DNA of 64,000 nucleotides. Source: Archegozetes longisetosus. Taxonomy: Eukaryota; Arthropoda; Arachnida; Sarcoptiformes; Trhypochthoniidae. The DNA lies in the NCBI GenBank assembly GCA_018873245.2, contig JAEMBT020000006.1, positions 6,097,855-6,161,854 on the forward strand, read 5' to 3'. This document shows, piece by piece, positions 36,628 through 49,400 of the stretch (position 1 is the stretch's first letter; the number at the start of each line of letters is the position of its first letter). Both the position numbers and the translations under genes were made by a program. Below the pieces are notes generated by a model. The model was not told the origin of the DNA, searched no databases, and was given only the letters and a program-made list of their open reading frames with translations.

Positions 36628-38274
36628 TTATTTTAAATAAACTTTCCATAAATTAATGCTGAAAGCATTGAGCAAACTTTCCAAACTAGTCGTTGCTATT
36701 TTCATGGAACTTTCTAAATCTTCGAAAGTGAAATGAGGAAAGATTTGTTTAACTAATTTGTATTTCTGTAAATTGTGTTTTGTAAATAAATCTTTCAATT
36801 GAGAAGTGAGACAACTTGGTATCAATAAATAGAAATGATCGGTATCTTTGATTTTCATTTCATTAATTTGTTTGTCCAATGAGCTCGGAAAATCCAGAAT
36901 TGATAAGTCGTGGATATGCGTATTATTAGAAGAATTTGGTATATTTAATAAATGACGCGGTGGTAAATAAATTCTTGAAAACACAATATGCAGCTCTTGT
37001 TGATCAATGTTTTGGTCAATAATCTTATGAATTTCAAACAGTCCTTTAGTAACACCCGATTGATGAATGAAAGCGTAAATAACAACAAGTACTAAATTAA
37101 TACCAAGCCACGGACCAAAATATCGTGTTTTTTGAAATATTCGATTTCCATATAGAAAGCAAAGCGGAACTAAGCTTGGAATCAGAAACCTCGGTTCTTG
37201 ATGTGGGATCAGTGAAAATCCAAGAAGTGGCACAATGAAAGTCAGTAACATGATTACTTCGAACACGTTCATCGACGGCAGTTGAGCTTTATTTTTGATT
37301 GATATAGCAATTTTTTTCAATATTTGAAAGACATGAATGTATGCAAATATGCCTAGGAGGGAGAAAGCGAGTGGAACACTGACTAACATATGAAAGTAAG
37401 GTGGATGTAAACCATGATTTGCCAAATTCCTTGGATTCAGATTGTATTGCATGAAGTTCAATGGAGTTATGACTAGACTTTTCAATAAGTCATTCAATCT
37501 ATAGTTCACTAGATTATCATAGACTTCAATCAAATTTTGTCTGTAGTATAAAGTGTCAAAAATGCACAACGCTATTGACAAACTTATAAATGAGGGTATT
37601 AACGAAAGTCCACGAACTATTGCTGTCTTGACTGATTGTGAAAATTGATTCTCATTACAATTCGAGATCAACCAAAAGAGAACCGGTGCGAAAGCGAAGA
37701 GTGGAAAAGTAGGTCTATTGAAGAAACCAAGTGCTAGAAGTGATCCGATTGTGTGCGAATTGCTATAAGTATCGGTTGAAATTGATTTAACTGTATTTAG
37801 CAGTAATAGAGAGACTAGAATAGTTTCAACACTATTACTGAAAGTATGCGTTAAGTAAGTAATAGCTATGTACGAAGAACTAAATACTATCATTGATGAC
37901 AACGAAGATGCACTTCTTCTGCTGTATTGGAATAGTTGGTATAGACTGTAATCACATAGAAATGACAATAAAGTGATGATAATTCGTGGACCAACCAATA
38001 AAGCGAATGGACTATTGGACAGATTGATTTGTTTGAGTAAAGTGAAGACTGGTGTGGAAATGAGTTGGGGGAAAAATATATTTCTTAGAGGAAACGATTG
38101 ATTGAATTCCCAGGGAAGAAATACTTTAGTGTCAAATACATCACCAGCTATTGGTTCAGTCGATTGGAAGAACTCATCGGGTTGTATGTATGACCATTGA
38201 GGCAATAAAACTAATACGATTCGCAACATTAATAATGCTAACAAATAATAATTCCTTTTCGACAATCTTCTCAT
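36628..38274 (-). CDS. PIGZ: GPI mannosyltransferase 4 (PIG-Z / Smp3)
   Basis: ER enzyme of glycosyltransferase family 22 that adds the fourth mannose to GPI-anchor precursors. A single uninterrupted frame of 548 residues makes it the only clearly intronless, intact gene of the window. Seen: an N-terminal membrane segment followed by the family's lumenal YIQPDEFFQSTEPIAGD motif with its acidic residues, PWEFNQ, LVGPRIIITLLSF, THTFSNSVETIL, GFFNRPTFPLFAFAP, TPLNFMQYNLNPRNLANHG and SLIPHQEPRFLIPSLVP. Many hydrophobic segments fit a polytopic ER protein. GFFNRPTF and NLNPRNLA separate it from PIGB and PIGM. The lack of introns could mean ancient retroposition or simple intron loss. No defects. 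Confidence 0.95.
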   Translation of the reverse strand: MRRLSKRNYYLLALLMLRIVLVLLPQWSYIQPDEFFQSTEPIAGDVFDTKVFLPWEFNQSFPLRNIFFPQLISTPVFTLLKQINLSNSPFALLVGPRIIITLLSFLCDYSLYQLFQYSRRSASSLSSMIVFSSSYIAITYLTHTFSNSVETILVSLLLLNTVKSISTDTYSNSHTIGSLLALGFFNRPTFPLFAFAPVLFWLISNCNENQFSQSVKTAIVRGLSLIPSFISLSIALCIFDTLYYRQNLIEVYDNLVNYRLNDLLKSLVITPLNFMQYNLNPRNLANHGLHPPYFHMLVSVPLAFSLLGIFAYIHVFQILKKIAISIKNKAQLPSMNVFEVIMLLTFIVPLLGFSLIPHQEPRFLIPSLVPLCFLYGNRIFQKTRYFGPWLGINLVLVVIYAFIHQSGVTKGLFEIHKIIDQNIDQQELHIVFSRIYLPPRHLLNIPNSSNNTHIHDLSILDFPSSLDKQINEMKIKDTDHFYLLIPSCLTSQLKDLFTKHNLQKYKLVKQIFPHFTFEDLESSMKIATTSLESLLNAFSINLWKVYLK

Positions 38275-39225
38275 CTTTGCTCAGTTCAGTCTTTATGTAA
38301 TTTGATTGTTTGGCACTATTTTTTGTACTTAACTTCGACTGATTTTCTTCACAGTCCTTAAGAATTAGGTTTTAAGTTGAAATATTAAACCATTAATTCA
38401 ACGATAAAACGATTGTTTTGAAAGTTTTGGGAGTTTTTCGTTGATAAATCTATTGATATCTGAAATATAAAGAAGAATTAGAAAAATTGATAAGCAATTG
38501 ACAAATGTTTTAGTTAAGAAAAACTTCAGGATTACATACAATTGATTCAATAAGTTTATTCACCAACCGTTCAAACAGTTATTTATGAAACCCAAACAAA
38601 ACACTGTTATCAGTGTTTTCAGAGTTTTTCATTGCTTTAGTGAAAAGGAGTTTAGAGTTCAAGAAGTTGTAATCTTGTTCAATTAAAAATGAATGATAAG
38701 AGATCTTTTCGAAAGTTATCACGTTCTTATTGATAGATCCAAACTACCGAATACTAAAGTAGTTCTCAGAATTTATTTTGTATTTATTGTGCTAAAATTG
38801 ATAAGCCTGTTGCAATACAAACCCTACTATTAGAGTAATACCGGTTTTATGCGAGTGATGCCATCGGTGAGTTGGCTTTCATCATACTATTGCATGCTTA
38901 ACATCAACATTTTAAAGCTATTGAGTTTTGCGACACTCGTGGCGCATCTCAAAAGCTACTGTTCATTAACATCGCAACAGTTTGAGTACTCGTCACAAAT
39001 GTCGCTCTCATTTGTTTGAAAATTGGTCAGTAGTTTGCTTGAGAGACATGAGACTTTACATAGCTTATTGTTAACTTGAAACCAAACCAATATTGTATTT
39101 AATGCTTATGCTTAATTGATTTGTTAAGAAACTATTGAGTGAATCGATTAAATTTAAATCATTATTTAAAATCATATTTATTGTCAAAACTATTATTGAA
39201 TCAATAATTTGAATTAATTTGAAAA
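38275..39225. promoter_or_regulatory. Divergent PIGZ / NARS1 upstream region
   Basis: About 950 bases between two divergent starts. It includes a slightly GC-richer stretch (38830-39010). No repeat or RNA gene could be established. Confidence 0.45.
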
Positions 39226-41187
39226 ATGAGTGAAGAAGTTGCTAAAGGAGTGAGTGACCTGAAACTCAGTAAGTCCTCAACAAAAGATAATACATTCGAA
39301 TGATTGATAACATTTAAGAATTTGTTTATTGATTTAGAAGAGATTTATATAAATGAAAAAACGGGCGACGATGTCACAGGCGATGGCAGTCAAGAAAAAC
39401 CACTTAAGACTGTTTTGGAAGCCATGAGACGTTCAGGTGAGGAACCGTTTCCTGCGATGTACACCGAGTCCAAAGAAGAACAGGACAAATGGGTTCTTGT
39501 CTCGCAGTCACAGATCAAAAAGGTTAAGAAGATTTGGGTTCGGGAAAAGTATAAGAGTGATGGAAAGCAACAAAAAGAAGCTGAAGACGAAGAGAAAAGA
39601 CTTAAGAATTTAGAGGAATCCAAATCTGTTGTGATTGAATTGGACAAATCGTTGCCTGAACCGAAACGAATTAAAATAAGAGATTGTGTCTCACATCGCA
39701 ACCAAAGAGTCGTTGTCAGTGGATGGGTTCACAGACTCAGACGACAGGGGAAGGCTCTCATGTTTATCATGTTAAGAGACGGAACAGGCTTTCTTCAGTG
39801 CGTTCTCACCGATAAGTTGTGTCAAACATATAACGCACTCGTGCTACAAACCGAGTCTACAGTTCAAGTGTACGGTACTCTCAAGGAGACGCCGGACGGA
39901 AAGACAGCTCCAGGCGGTCATGAGCTGCAGTGCGATTACTGGCAAGTAGTCGGTGAGGCACCTGCCGGAGGCATTGAACATGTCCTCAATGAAGAATCAC
40001 ACATTGATATACAGCTAGATCAAAGACATCTTATGCTTAGAGGAGAGGTTTTATCTAAAATAATGATATTTCGATCGCTTGTACTCCAATCGTTTCGTGA
40101 CCACTATATCTCACGTGGTTATATCGAAGTAACACCACCGACTCTCGTCCAGTCACAAGTAGAGGGAGGATCAACACTATTCAAGTTTGATTATTTCGGC
40201 GAAGAAGTCAGTCTTTATATCCAAAATTGATGCCATTCAAGTGTATTAATCTCTTTTTTCAAAACTTTAGGCCTATTTGACTCAATCGTCTCAATTGTAT
40301 TTGGAAACACTATTGCCCTCAATGGGAGATGTGTTTTGTATCGCACAGTCGTATAGAGCGGAACAATCGCGTACGAGAAGACATTTGGCTGAATATACAC
40401 ATGTTGAGGCCGAACTTCCTTTTATAACATTCGATGATCTATTGGACGCTCTAGAAGATCTATTGGTGGATGTTAGCGATCGATTGATGGCAAATCCGTT
40501 GGGCAGATCTACTATCAACTATTTCAATCCTGACTTCCAAAAGCCGACCAAACCATTCAGAAGAATGAACTATACGGATGCTTTGGTTTATCTTAAAGAA
40601 AACAACATTACTAAAGAAGATAACACTTTCTATGAATTCGGTGAAGACATTCCTGAAATGCCCGAACGAAAAATGACTGATAAAATCAATGAGGTTTCTA
40701 TAATTAGAATTTATGCCATATTCACAAATATGTGCATTTTAGAAGGAAGTATTCATATTTTGATTTTACTTTTCAGCCTATTATGTTGTGTCGTTTTCCA
40801 GCAGAAATTAAATCGTTTTATATGCCTCGATGTCAAGAAGATAATAGATTGACTGAGTCTGTAAGTAGAAATATAATTTAACCATCTAATCAAGACTGAA
40901 GAACTTTTTTGATTGATATACAGGTCGACATATTGTTGCCAGGAGTTGGAGAAATAATCGGTGGTTCGATGAGGATTTGGAAACACGACGAACTGTTAGC
41001 TGGTTTCAAACGTGAAGGAATAGATCCTAAAAACTATTATTGGTACACAGACCAACGACTTTTTGGTACTTGTCCTCACGGCGGCTATGGTCTGGGTCTC
41101 GAGAGATTCATAACTTGGATACTAAACCGATATCACATTCGAGACACGTGTCTTTATCCGAGATTTGTATCTCGTTGTAAGCCCTAA
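39226..41187 (+). CDS. NARS1: Asparaginyl-tRNA synthetase, cytosolic
   Basis: Class IIb aminoacyl-tRNA synthetase that charges tRNA-Asn in the cytosol. Five exons: 39226-39268, 39338-40206, 40271-40693, 40777-40860, 40924-41187, in phase for 560 residues. Order: animal-specific N-terminal extension ([19 protein letters not shown], then [10 protein letters not shown] helix), OB-fold anticodon domain ([20 protein letters not shown]), then the catalytic core. Motif 1 lies in [18 protein letters not shown], motif 2 in [21 protein letters not shown], and motif 3 in [38 protein letters not shown] and [14 protein letters not shown] mark AsnRS rather than AspRS. The first exon (14 codons) is poorly conserved but splices in phase. 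No transit peptide, so the mitochondrial enzyme must be encoded elsewhere. Confidence 0.97.
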
Positions 41188-42724
41188 TGTATGGTTTGCT
41201 CTACCATATTTGCTAAATTTAATTCAATTAATGATTTTTACGGTTGATTTCTGGCATTTTGCTCTAAACTTGATTACTATATGTTCTAAAAATAATATTT
41301 CGTTTCTAAATAAAAATAATTTGGTTAAAGTTCCATGTAGATCCCGCCCCCAATCAAGATGTGCGTGACATTTTGTTCTTTGGGTCCTGAATCTAATAGT
41401 GAGGGTCACAAAACGTTTCTCAGATATAATATGAAAACCTAACCAAATTTAACCTAACATTCTCCACTAACCAATGAATTAAGAGATATAACCTAAAAAG
41501 TATTAGAGATAAATAAACGAATTTTAGTAACATCTTCCATTCGGCTAGGTTGGATTGGTTTAGTTGCTTGGTTTCGGCTACTCTAGGTTTAGGTTAATCT
41601 TCCTTTGTTTTAGTTAGGTTGTCAGGTTTTCATGTTATACCTCAGGCTGTTTGTGATTGCAACTAGGGACTTTCACCATTCGGTTGATGACCTTAAAATC
41701 ATGTAATTGTCACACCCACTCTGATTGGGAGGCGGAACCTAAACGAAACTTTCTAATGATTTACTTGCAATATTTAAAATTCATGAAAAATGGTCAGTTT
41801 TGAATATGTTTCGCACATTTTATTTGTGATCCAATCAAATAAAGGATGAATTGGTCAAATTAATTGGAAAGCGGTTTAGTTTTGAGGCATGAGTATTTTT
41901 ATTGAGTTGGTTTCAATTGAAAAGAGAATTTCCTGAATTTGATTTTAATCTTTCCCTCAAATCTTACGACTTATTATTCTTAAGTTGAGAGTTGTAAACT
42001 CTAAAACCTTCAAAAAGGACTTTGAAGTGACCATATCTGAAATCCTTATTTCCATCGTGAGATCTGGCGATTCTTTATCTTATCTGAAATGGTTATCAAA
42101 TGGATTTTAGCGAAACCTATGGAGAAAGGACTTCGAACACGGCTAATGTGCTTTGACTTGTCAAGGACAACAACGATTATAAATGATTCAATACACTAGA
42201 GGTTATCAGAAGACATAGTTCTCTATAGTGCTGTTGTGTTCGCATTTTGATGTAAATAAATTCTATTAGGTGACTAAAGTTTAGTTCGTTTGGTGATTAC
42301 ACTTGACTTTGGATTAGAGATAATTGAGTTGAAGCTACATTTAAATTGTGTGAGTATACGTGAATTCTCACAGTGACTAAAGGCTGCTTCTATAAGGATT
42401 AGTTCTAAATAAAGTAATTGGAACACTATTAAGGAAATAAACTGTAGGTTGTGCTTAAACTTGCCTCAAGGCATTCGAACTTATAAAAAACTTTGTAAAT
42501 GTTACTTGCGATCATTTTCACTGAATTTGTGTGTTCATTTCGAAAGTCAAATTTAAACTAATAATCTAAACTAGACTTGCTCTGGTAGTATATCGTTTGT
42601 GTGTTTAATATCATTTAGTTGACAACGGACTTCTAGATAAGAAGTAGCGAAAAGTTGTGGATAAAAGCAGTTGAATAAAAGAAAATATAATATTTAATCA
42701 ATTTGTTAAACTTAACTGAAGAAA
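41188..42724. other. NARS1 to ACSF2 spacer
   Basis: AT-rich spacer. A MITE-like inverted-repeat element occupies about 41329-41745 (own entry). The rest, including the presumed ACSF2 promoter, shows nothing supportable. Confidence 0.5.
41329..41745. mobile_element. MITE-like element with long imperfect terminal inverted repeats
   Basis: The left end contains CCCGCCCCCAATCAAGATG then GTGCGTGACA; the right end contains the complement, TGTCACACCCACTCTGATTG then GGAGGCGG. Further inward the arms match again (ATAATATGAAAACCT left, AGGTTTTCATGTTAT right). The interior is rich in CCTAA and TTAGG-like words. No coding capacity. Ends are good to about 10 bases; no clear target duplication. Confidence 0.65.
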
Positions 42725-45700
42725 ATGGTTTTGATGCATAGCATGAAATTGTATTTTAATCGAATTAGCGTTTATTCAAAGAACTTTGGTCTGAAAAGTT
42801 TCAGAACAGTTAATCGATTGGATTCGAGAACCTACGCCAGTCAACAAAGAATAACGTAAATATATAGTTGTTTATATCTTTTAATTGATCACCATTTTGA
42901 CTGAATTCGATTTGCATTTAATTAAATGACATCTAACACTCAGCCCATATGTATCGCATCCATACTCTTATGCGTTTGGTAGAAGTGATAAACAACTTCA
43001 GTATGCGACTATTGGAGACCTCTTAACTCAAAGGGCTCAGACTGGTATATAACTTATATCTCATATGATTTCATTTAGTGGAGATAACTATTTTTATAAC
43101 AATCGTATTGTCCAACGCTTATGTCAAATCAGTTTGTTTTGAGTGGAAATTGAAAACTTCAGTTTTAAATGAATTACATGAAATTTTTACAGCAAAATAA
43201 CCAATGAGTTATAGTTAGTTTTGAAGTAACTCTCCAAAAACATTATCTTAAATTAACATTGAATAAGCAATTGAAAAATAATTTTGATCAATGTTTATGG
43301 CATAGATTTAAGATCGCATATCTTGCAACCGGATTGATCAAAACAAACTGTTTTCACTGATGATCGATATGACCAAATAAATATTCGTTAATTACATGCT
43401 TTAAATCTGATTTGAATGTTATATTAGAACAGGACCAAATTGCATTTACGAGTCATTATGAAAATATTTCCAAAACATTTCCTCAATTTAATGATGATGT
43501 GAACAAGTTGGCCAAAGGACTTTACGAGAAATTGGGTTTGACAACTTTTTACAAATCAATCAGAAGATGTTATTTATTTTTAATCTAATTTAAGGCCTGA
43601 GACGAGGAGATGTTGTGGGGCTTTGGAGTTGTAATTCATATGCCTGGGTATTGAACCTTAACATAACTCATAAGAAAAATGATTTGAATTGAATTTGATT
43701 TAGACTCAGGTACAATACGCTTGTGCTAGACTTGGTTTAATTCTTTGTACAGTCAATCCTGTATATCGTGGACCAGAACTGAATTATGCATTGAGAAAGG
43801 GACAAATTAAAGCTTTGTTTTTACCAGGAAGTGGTTCTAAACAAGAAGCTGTCAATAAATACCAACAAGTTTTAGTTAATTCTCTAGAAATTGCTGATCA
43901 TGTAATTAACCATTTTATTGCTAAAGTTTAATATCTTATTACAAATCATTTGGATAATTACAACGTCTTATTTAGACTTAAGTTTATCAGTAACTGATAC
44001 TGAGATTAAGTTAATAATTACTATTGCATTTCTCTAATTTAGATAGAAAAGGATGAATTATTATTAAAGGATTTGATTTTATTGGATGGAGAAAACACTG
44101 AAAATCAAACAAACCGACAGTTGAACATACATTCCATCCAAAGTCTGCAATTGAATGATGGAAAAATTGAAAACTCAATTACAGAACAAGTATCTGCTGA
44201 CGATCCAGCTGTTATTATGTTCACTTCCGTAAGTTTTTCACCCTAAAAATTTCTATTCTTTCAATTCAACTCTTGATTGCTGGTTAAGTTTCAAGTTCTG
44301 CTATCAGGTTATTCAGATTTACTAAAGCCTGTCTAATTTTCACATGTAGTTAAATGGTTCTTAAAAATTGGTAAAAAAATAAACCATGTTTTCTATCGCA
44401 TTTTTATAATAATTTTCTAAAAGCGATGAATTGCATGTGAAAGTTCGACAGGTTCGACTGCACTACAATCTAAAAAACTATCAAAACAAGTCTCACTGTT
44501 AAGATTATAATGCACGCACAGCTTGAATCCTAAGCCATTTAAAAGTTTCGAAACACAGTGTTAGAGGCTATATTTATCATCCAATAATAGATGAACTGAT
44601 TGTAAATTTAGTATTTTATCAAATGATGTTAAGGGAACAACTGGAAAACCAAAAGGTGCATATCTATCGCATTTCACATTAGTTAATAACGCGCTTTTAA
44701 CTGGACACACATTTGATGCTGACAGAAAGATTACAATGTGTGTTCCATTACCTTTTTTTCATTCTTTCGCTGGTATTTTGGGAGGAATCTCCATGTGTTC
44801 TGTCCCACTGAAAATGGGTAACTATTTGAATGAAGATGTAGTTGGGATTTATTTGATTTTTGATTCATTAAATCTAGTGATACCTGGTTTCAGATATGAT
44901 GTAAAAGTGATAGCTGAAGCTATTCAGAAGCACGAGTGCACTCACATTATGGTCACTCCAACTATGGTTATCGATATATTAGATTATGTCGAAAAGAACA
45001 AAATAGCACTAACATCACTCAGGGGAGTTGTGATCGGTGCTGCACCCGTTCCTGTGGAAGTAGCCCATCGGATCAGTCGAGTTATTCCGAGCTGTGACGA
45101 CGTTCGCATTGGTTATGGTGCGACTGAATTAGGTATCACTTACGAAATTATTGTTAGATTATGTTTTTAAACCAATTATCACTAACTAGGTCCGTGTACT
45201 ACTGCTAGTCATAAAAGTGATTCATTAATCAACAGAATGGAAACTGTCGGTAAGTTGAGCAACATTTAATAGATTGTCACAGTTCAAACAAGTCCAAAGT
45301 GTGTCACTTATGTCCTTTCAATTAAGACTTCAGTTCAAAGATATTGTTCAATTGATTTGAATAGTTTAAGACAAACTATTTTGAACTTTTAAATGCAGGC
45401 ACTCCTTTGGACTTTGTAGAAGTAAAGATTGTCAATCCACAAACTGGAATCATCACTAAAATTGGAGAACAAGGTATTGAAACCTATAAGGAACAAACTT
45501 ATTTAAGTCAAATGTGTAATTGTTTTGAATTTAAATTTATTTTCAGGAGAGTTATTATCTCGAGGACACAACGTTATGATCGGTTACTGGAGGGATGAAG
45601 AAAAAACAAAAGAATCAATCGATCAAACCAAATGGTACAAATCAGGGTACGTTTCATTTGCAATTATACCTTCCAAGTTTGATTCGATACCTTCTAGTTT

Positions 45701-46418
45701 TAATTAATATAATGTTTACTTGTGGTCGATTTCATTTTCTATTAAAAATTGAATATTACTGCTAAAGTTAGTTAAAGATTGCTTTATTAAAGGAACATAA
45801 TTCAAATCTAAATCTTTTGCCAATAACTGTCAAAAATGCAGCGTAAAGTCACATGATTTTACGCTCTATTTTTGTTACCATTAAAATATGATTAATGCAG
45901 AGATTTGGCAGTTATGGATGAGTCTGGATTTGTCAAAATTATTGGTCGAACAAAAGAATTAATAATACGCGGTGGAGAAAATATTTATCCCCGAGAAGTT
46001 GAAGAACTGCTTCACACACATCCTGAGGTCTTGGAAACATACGTGAGTAGTACTTCTTCATGTAATATTCTTATTAATCCGGGTATTTATTTAAAATAAG
46101 GTCGTTGGAGTTCCTGATGAGAGAATGGGAGAAGAAGTGTGCGCGTGGGTTACACTTAAGAATAAAGACTCTAAATTAACAGTCGATGAGTTGAGAGATT
46201 TTTGTAAAGATAAGGTATTTGTCTTTCTCTTGTTTTGACTGGTTTTTGTTTGGACCAACAACTTATGGTTGTTTATATTTGAATAGATATCATATTTCAA
46301 AGTTCCGCGTTATATACTGTTTGTCGATGGATTCCCTATGACTTCGACCGGAAAAGCCAGAAAGTTTATAATGAGAGAGAAATCTTGCGAAATACTTGGC
46401 CTTAAAGAACTTAAATGA
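42725..46418 (+). CDS. ACSF2: Medium-chain acyl-CoA synthetase family member 2, mitochondrial
   Basis: AMP-forming acyl-CoA ligase that activates medium-chain fatty acids, probably in mitochondria. Fourteen exons: 42725-42855, 42944-43044, 43428-43535, 43595-43647, 43704-43901, 44043-44228, 44634-44817, 44878-45132, 45190-45249, 45399-45473, 45547-45646, 45901-46042, 46101-46214, 46287-46418; 612 residues in phase. The N-terminus is basic and Ser-rich ([20 protein letters not shown]), like a mitochondrial transit peptide. Adenylate-forming motifs: [17 protein letters not shown] across the exon 6/7 joint (A3, P-loop), YGATELG (A5), [20 protein letters not shown] (A7/A8), [20 protein letters not shown], and the catalytic Lys in [11 protein letters not shown] (A10). 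Intron 7 is 60 bases with no in-frame stop, so retention would add 20 residues. Candidate AATAAA at 46574-46579. Confidence 0.95.
44318..44458. repeat. Small inverted repeat in ACSF2 intron 6
   Basis: Within this 405-base intron, GCCTGTCTAATTTTCACATG (from about 44327) is mirrored by CATGTGAAAGTTCGACAGG (near 44434-44452). Arms are about 20 bases with two mismatches. It may be a MITE remnant; too short for more. Confidence 0.45.
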
Positions 46419-49400
46419 TGACTAGATTTTAGCGAATCAGTCATTTTTACATTAAACAATAGATATTACAAATATATTTTATTAATAGTTATTTTATAAA
46501 TATAATTGTTGAAAAACTACTTGTTTGATACAATACATATATTTTATATCATTTTTTATATCTTATTGTAAAAAATAAAACAGTTTTACACAAACCTTTT
46601 TAGTTGGGCTCAAGTTTTTGTGCAGGCGTTCCAAGTTTATTAGTGGTACATTTTTCTAAATCTTAGAAAATCTTGTTTTTCTAAACGGATTCTCTGATCA
46701 AACAAAAATTAAGGAAAAATTGATCCGATATTGCACTCATTAATTTAGAGATAATTGTAAATGTTGTTTGCAAAGTTAAACTTTTTATTCAATCGGTTGA
46801 ATGCAGATGAATAATAAAATTGAAGCTTTCTAAATGATAATTTAATTTTCAAGCCCTAAGCTGTTGGCATTGAACCAAAGGTTTTGATTAAACTTATTCT
46901 AATGATAGTTAATTATAATTTTTGAATTTTAAATATATTTGGAAACTGACTCATTAATTTCTATTATCTGGTTTCTTCAGATAAATGTAAGAAATCATAA
47001 TTTTGATTGAAGGTTCTTTAGCTATAATTAATTTAAAGATATTTTAGTGCTCCTTTGATTATCAAATTTAAAAATTTTGATGACTCGAGCGATTAGCACG
47101 ACAAGGACTTCATTGAACTGGAAAATAAAAATGAGATATAAATTGGTATATGAATATTACTTTGAGTGTTAAGTAAGTTGAAAGTGAAGCGGAAGTTCTG
47201 TTTTATTTGTTTCCTATTATCTGTCAGCAAGTGTTTTAGCATTGTTTTAAAAATTTGGATATTCAGATCGACAGACAGAGTAATTCAAGTTTTTGCTCAC
47301 ATCAATCAAATCGAGTCATTCCTATTGTAGTGACTTTCAGTGTAAAGAAAGTTATTTCGAAATTCTAAATTTAGTTCGCTTTGGACACATTTGATGGAAA
47401 ACTGACTAAATAATTAATCACAAATTCTACGTACTCTTAAACTGTATATTTTTTCTCAATATTAATGATTGGATTGTTTGAAGTGAATAATAAATTCTGG
47501 TTTCTCTCGATATTAGTGATTGGATTTTCAAATGAATCAAAAGTATGACTTCTAACAGAAAGCCCTCGTTGCAATTGAAAGGCTTGGTTTCCTCTAGTTA
47601 TATTAATATTTTCAATAGTATTATTAGCAACTTGTGGGACAAATGCTCTTGCACTTCAAATAGGTTTGCATAATTTAAAGGTCGAAGTTTCATTAAAAAT
47701 TTTTCCTCATGTGACTAATTGAAAGAATAAAATTTAGAATCAAAACTAAAATAATCAGAAAATAGTTATCTTCAGTTTTGATATTCATAGATTTCAAGTA
47801 CAGCGTTTCCATAAAATTTACTTCAACCTATTGAAATTGGTATCAGACGCTTACTTGTTTACAAAACTCTGCTAAAAGATTGAATAGTTCTTAGATGTAA
47901 GCAATTTTTTGTCAATTTCTAATCTAAGAATAGCTAGGCTTGCAAGAGACCAAACTTTGAAATTTCCAAGAAGTTTCATTAGAAGCGGTAATTTGATGTT
48001 CATACAGGTATATTATTATTAAGATTTCATATTTACCAAGAACTGTGAACACTTAATGGGAAATCCGAGTCTTGTATAACCAGTTTTTAAATTTCAACAA
48101 TACTATCACTGAATCCAATGCAAACCTGGTTTAAAACTCTCGCCAAAAATCAGTTTACATTCAATTATTATTTAGTCTTGGAAGATGAAAAATTTACTTT
48201 AAATGAATTTTATTGTTGTAATTATTATAATATTAAGAAATAACTTTAATAAGTTTCTAACTGTAAGTAACAATAAGTTTTTAATATTTTTACGTTTTTC
48301 TTGATTCAATAGAATGACGTTAAGGATAGACAAAACTTTGAATTACAGTCTGACCCAGTTATAGACAACTGGTCGATGCGTAAAACATAAGTTGCCTGTA
48401 ACTGGTTTGCCTATTTCCGAACTCTTTAACATATGATTGGATTAGTTGGTACTGAATAAATTACTTGCTAACAACCGCGGTTGCCTTTAACCGAGTTGCC
48501 AATAGTCGGGTCAGACTGTACTCATATTTTGCAAAAATTGTATTTGGTTCTAGTACTATATAATGTATGTGTATTTTTACTATTATCTTTCAAAACTTTA
48601 AGTTACATTATGACCAATAAGAGAAAGTAAAAAACACTGTTCCACTTTTTGAATGTCAAATTCAATTTGATGTCTGAAACGCTAGGCTCAGGCTCAAGTC
48701 AACCGTGCCTAAGTCTATCCATTAGATCAGATTCGAAATTAGGAAAATCAAATGGCTTTTTGTTGATACTTCAAACATATAGAACTAAGGAATAACAGTT
48801 TGAAAATTAGAAACTTTTTCAGCTTCATTTGCAATTTGACTAATTTGAGGAAAAACGATTGAAAATAGGTTTGATATTTGGATAATTTATTAGTCAAATA
48901 TAGAGCACAGGTGTGCTATCGATGCAATGCGTGATTCACTTGCGAACAATGCGAGTTTCAATCATGCGAAAAATGCAAACATTTACCAACAAATGTTCTC
49001 ATCTTTCGGAACTTAGTATGTGATCAGGAAATGTTTGTCTTAAGTCGACAGAAGAAAAAAAGAAGTTTTCAAATGAGTTGTATATCTCTAAATCTACGTT
49101 ATTTAGCGATATCCGGATAAAAATTTAAGAAAGTAACACAAGTTGTGAACTTAATCTCATGTCACTGGAAAATATGTGCGACAGAAAAAAAATTAAAAAT
49201 CCCTGATTTAAGCGCTTTGCATGAATAGCTCTGTGGTATTTGGTAATTGTCGTCAAACACCAATTTATGACACAAATCGTATTGACAATTATTCAATCAT
49301 AAAATGCGTGAACATTTGCTGAAACGTTTTTAATGTCAAAACTAGATTTCAAGTATTTGTATGAAGCGCATAATGAATGTCAAACTTAAATCACTTGTCC

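Noticed and set aside
39390..39701. 103-codon minus-strand frame
   Set aside because: Antisense shadow of the NARS1 second exon.
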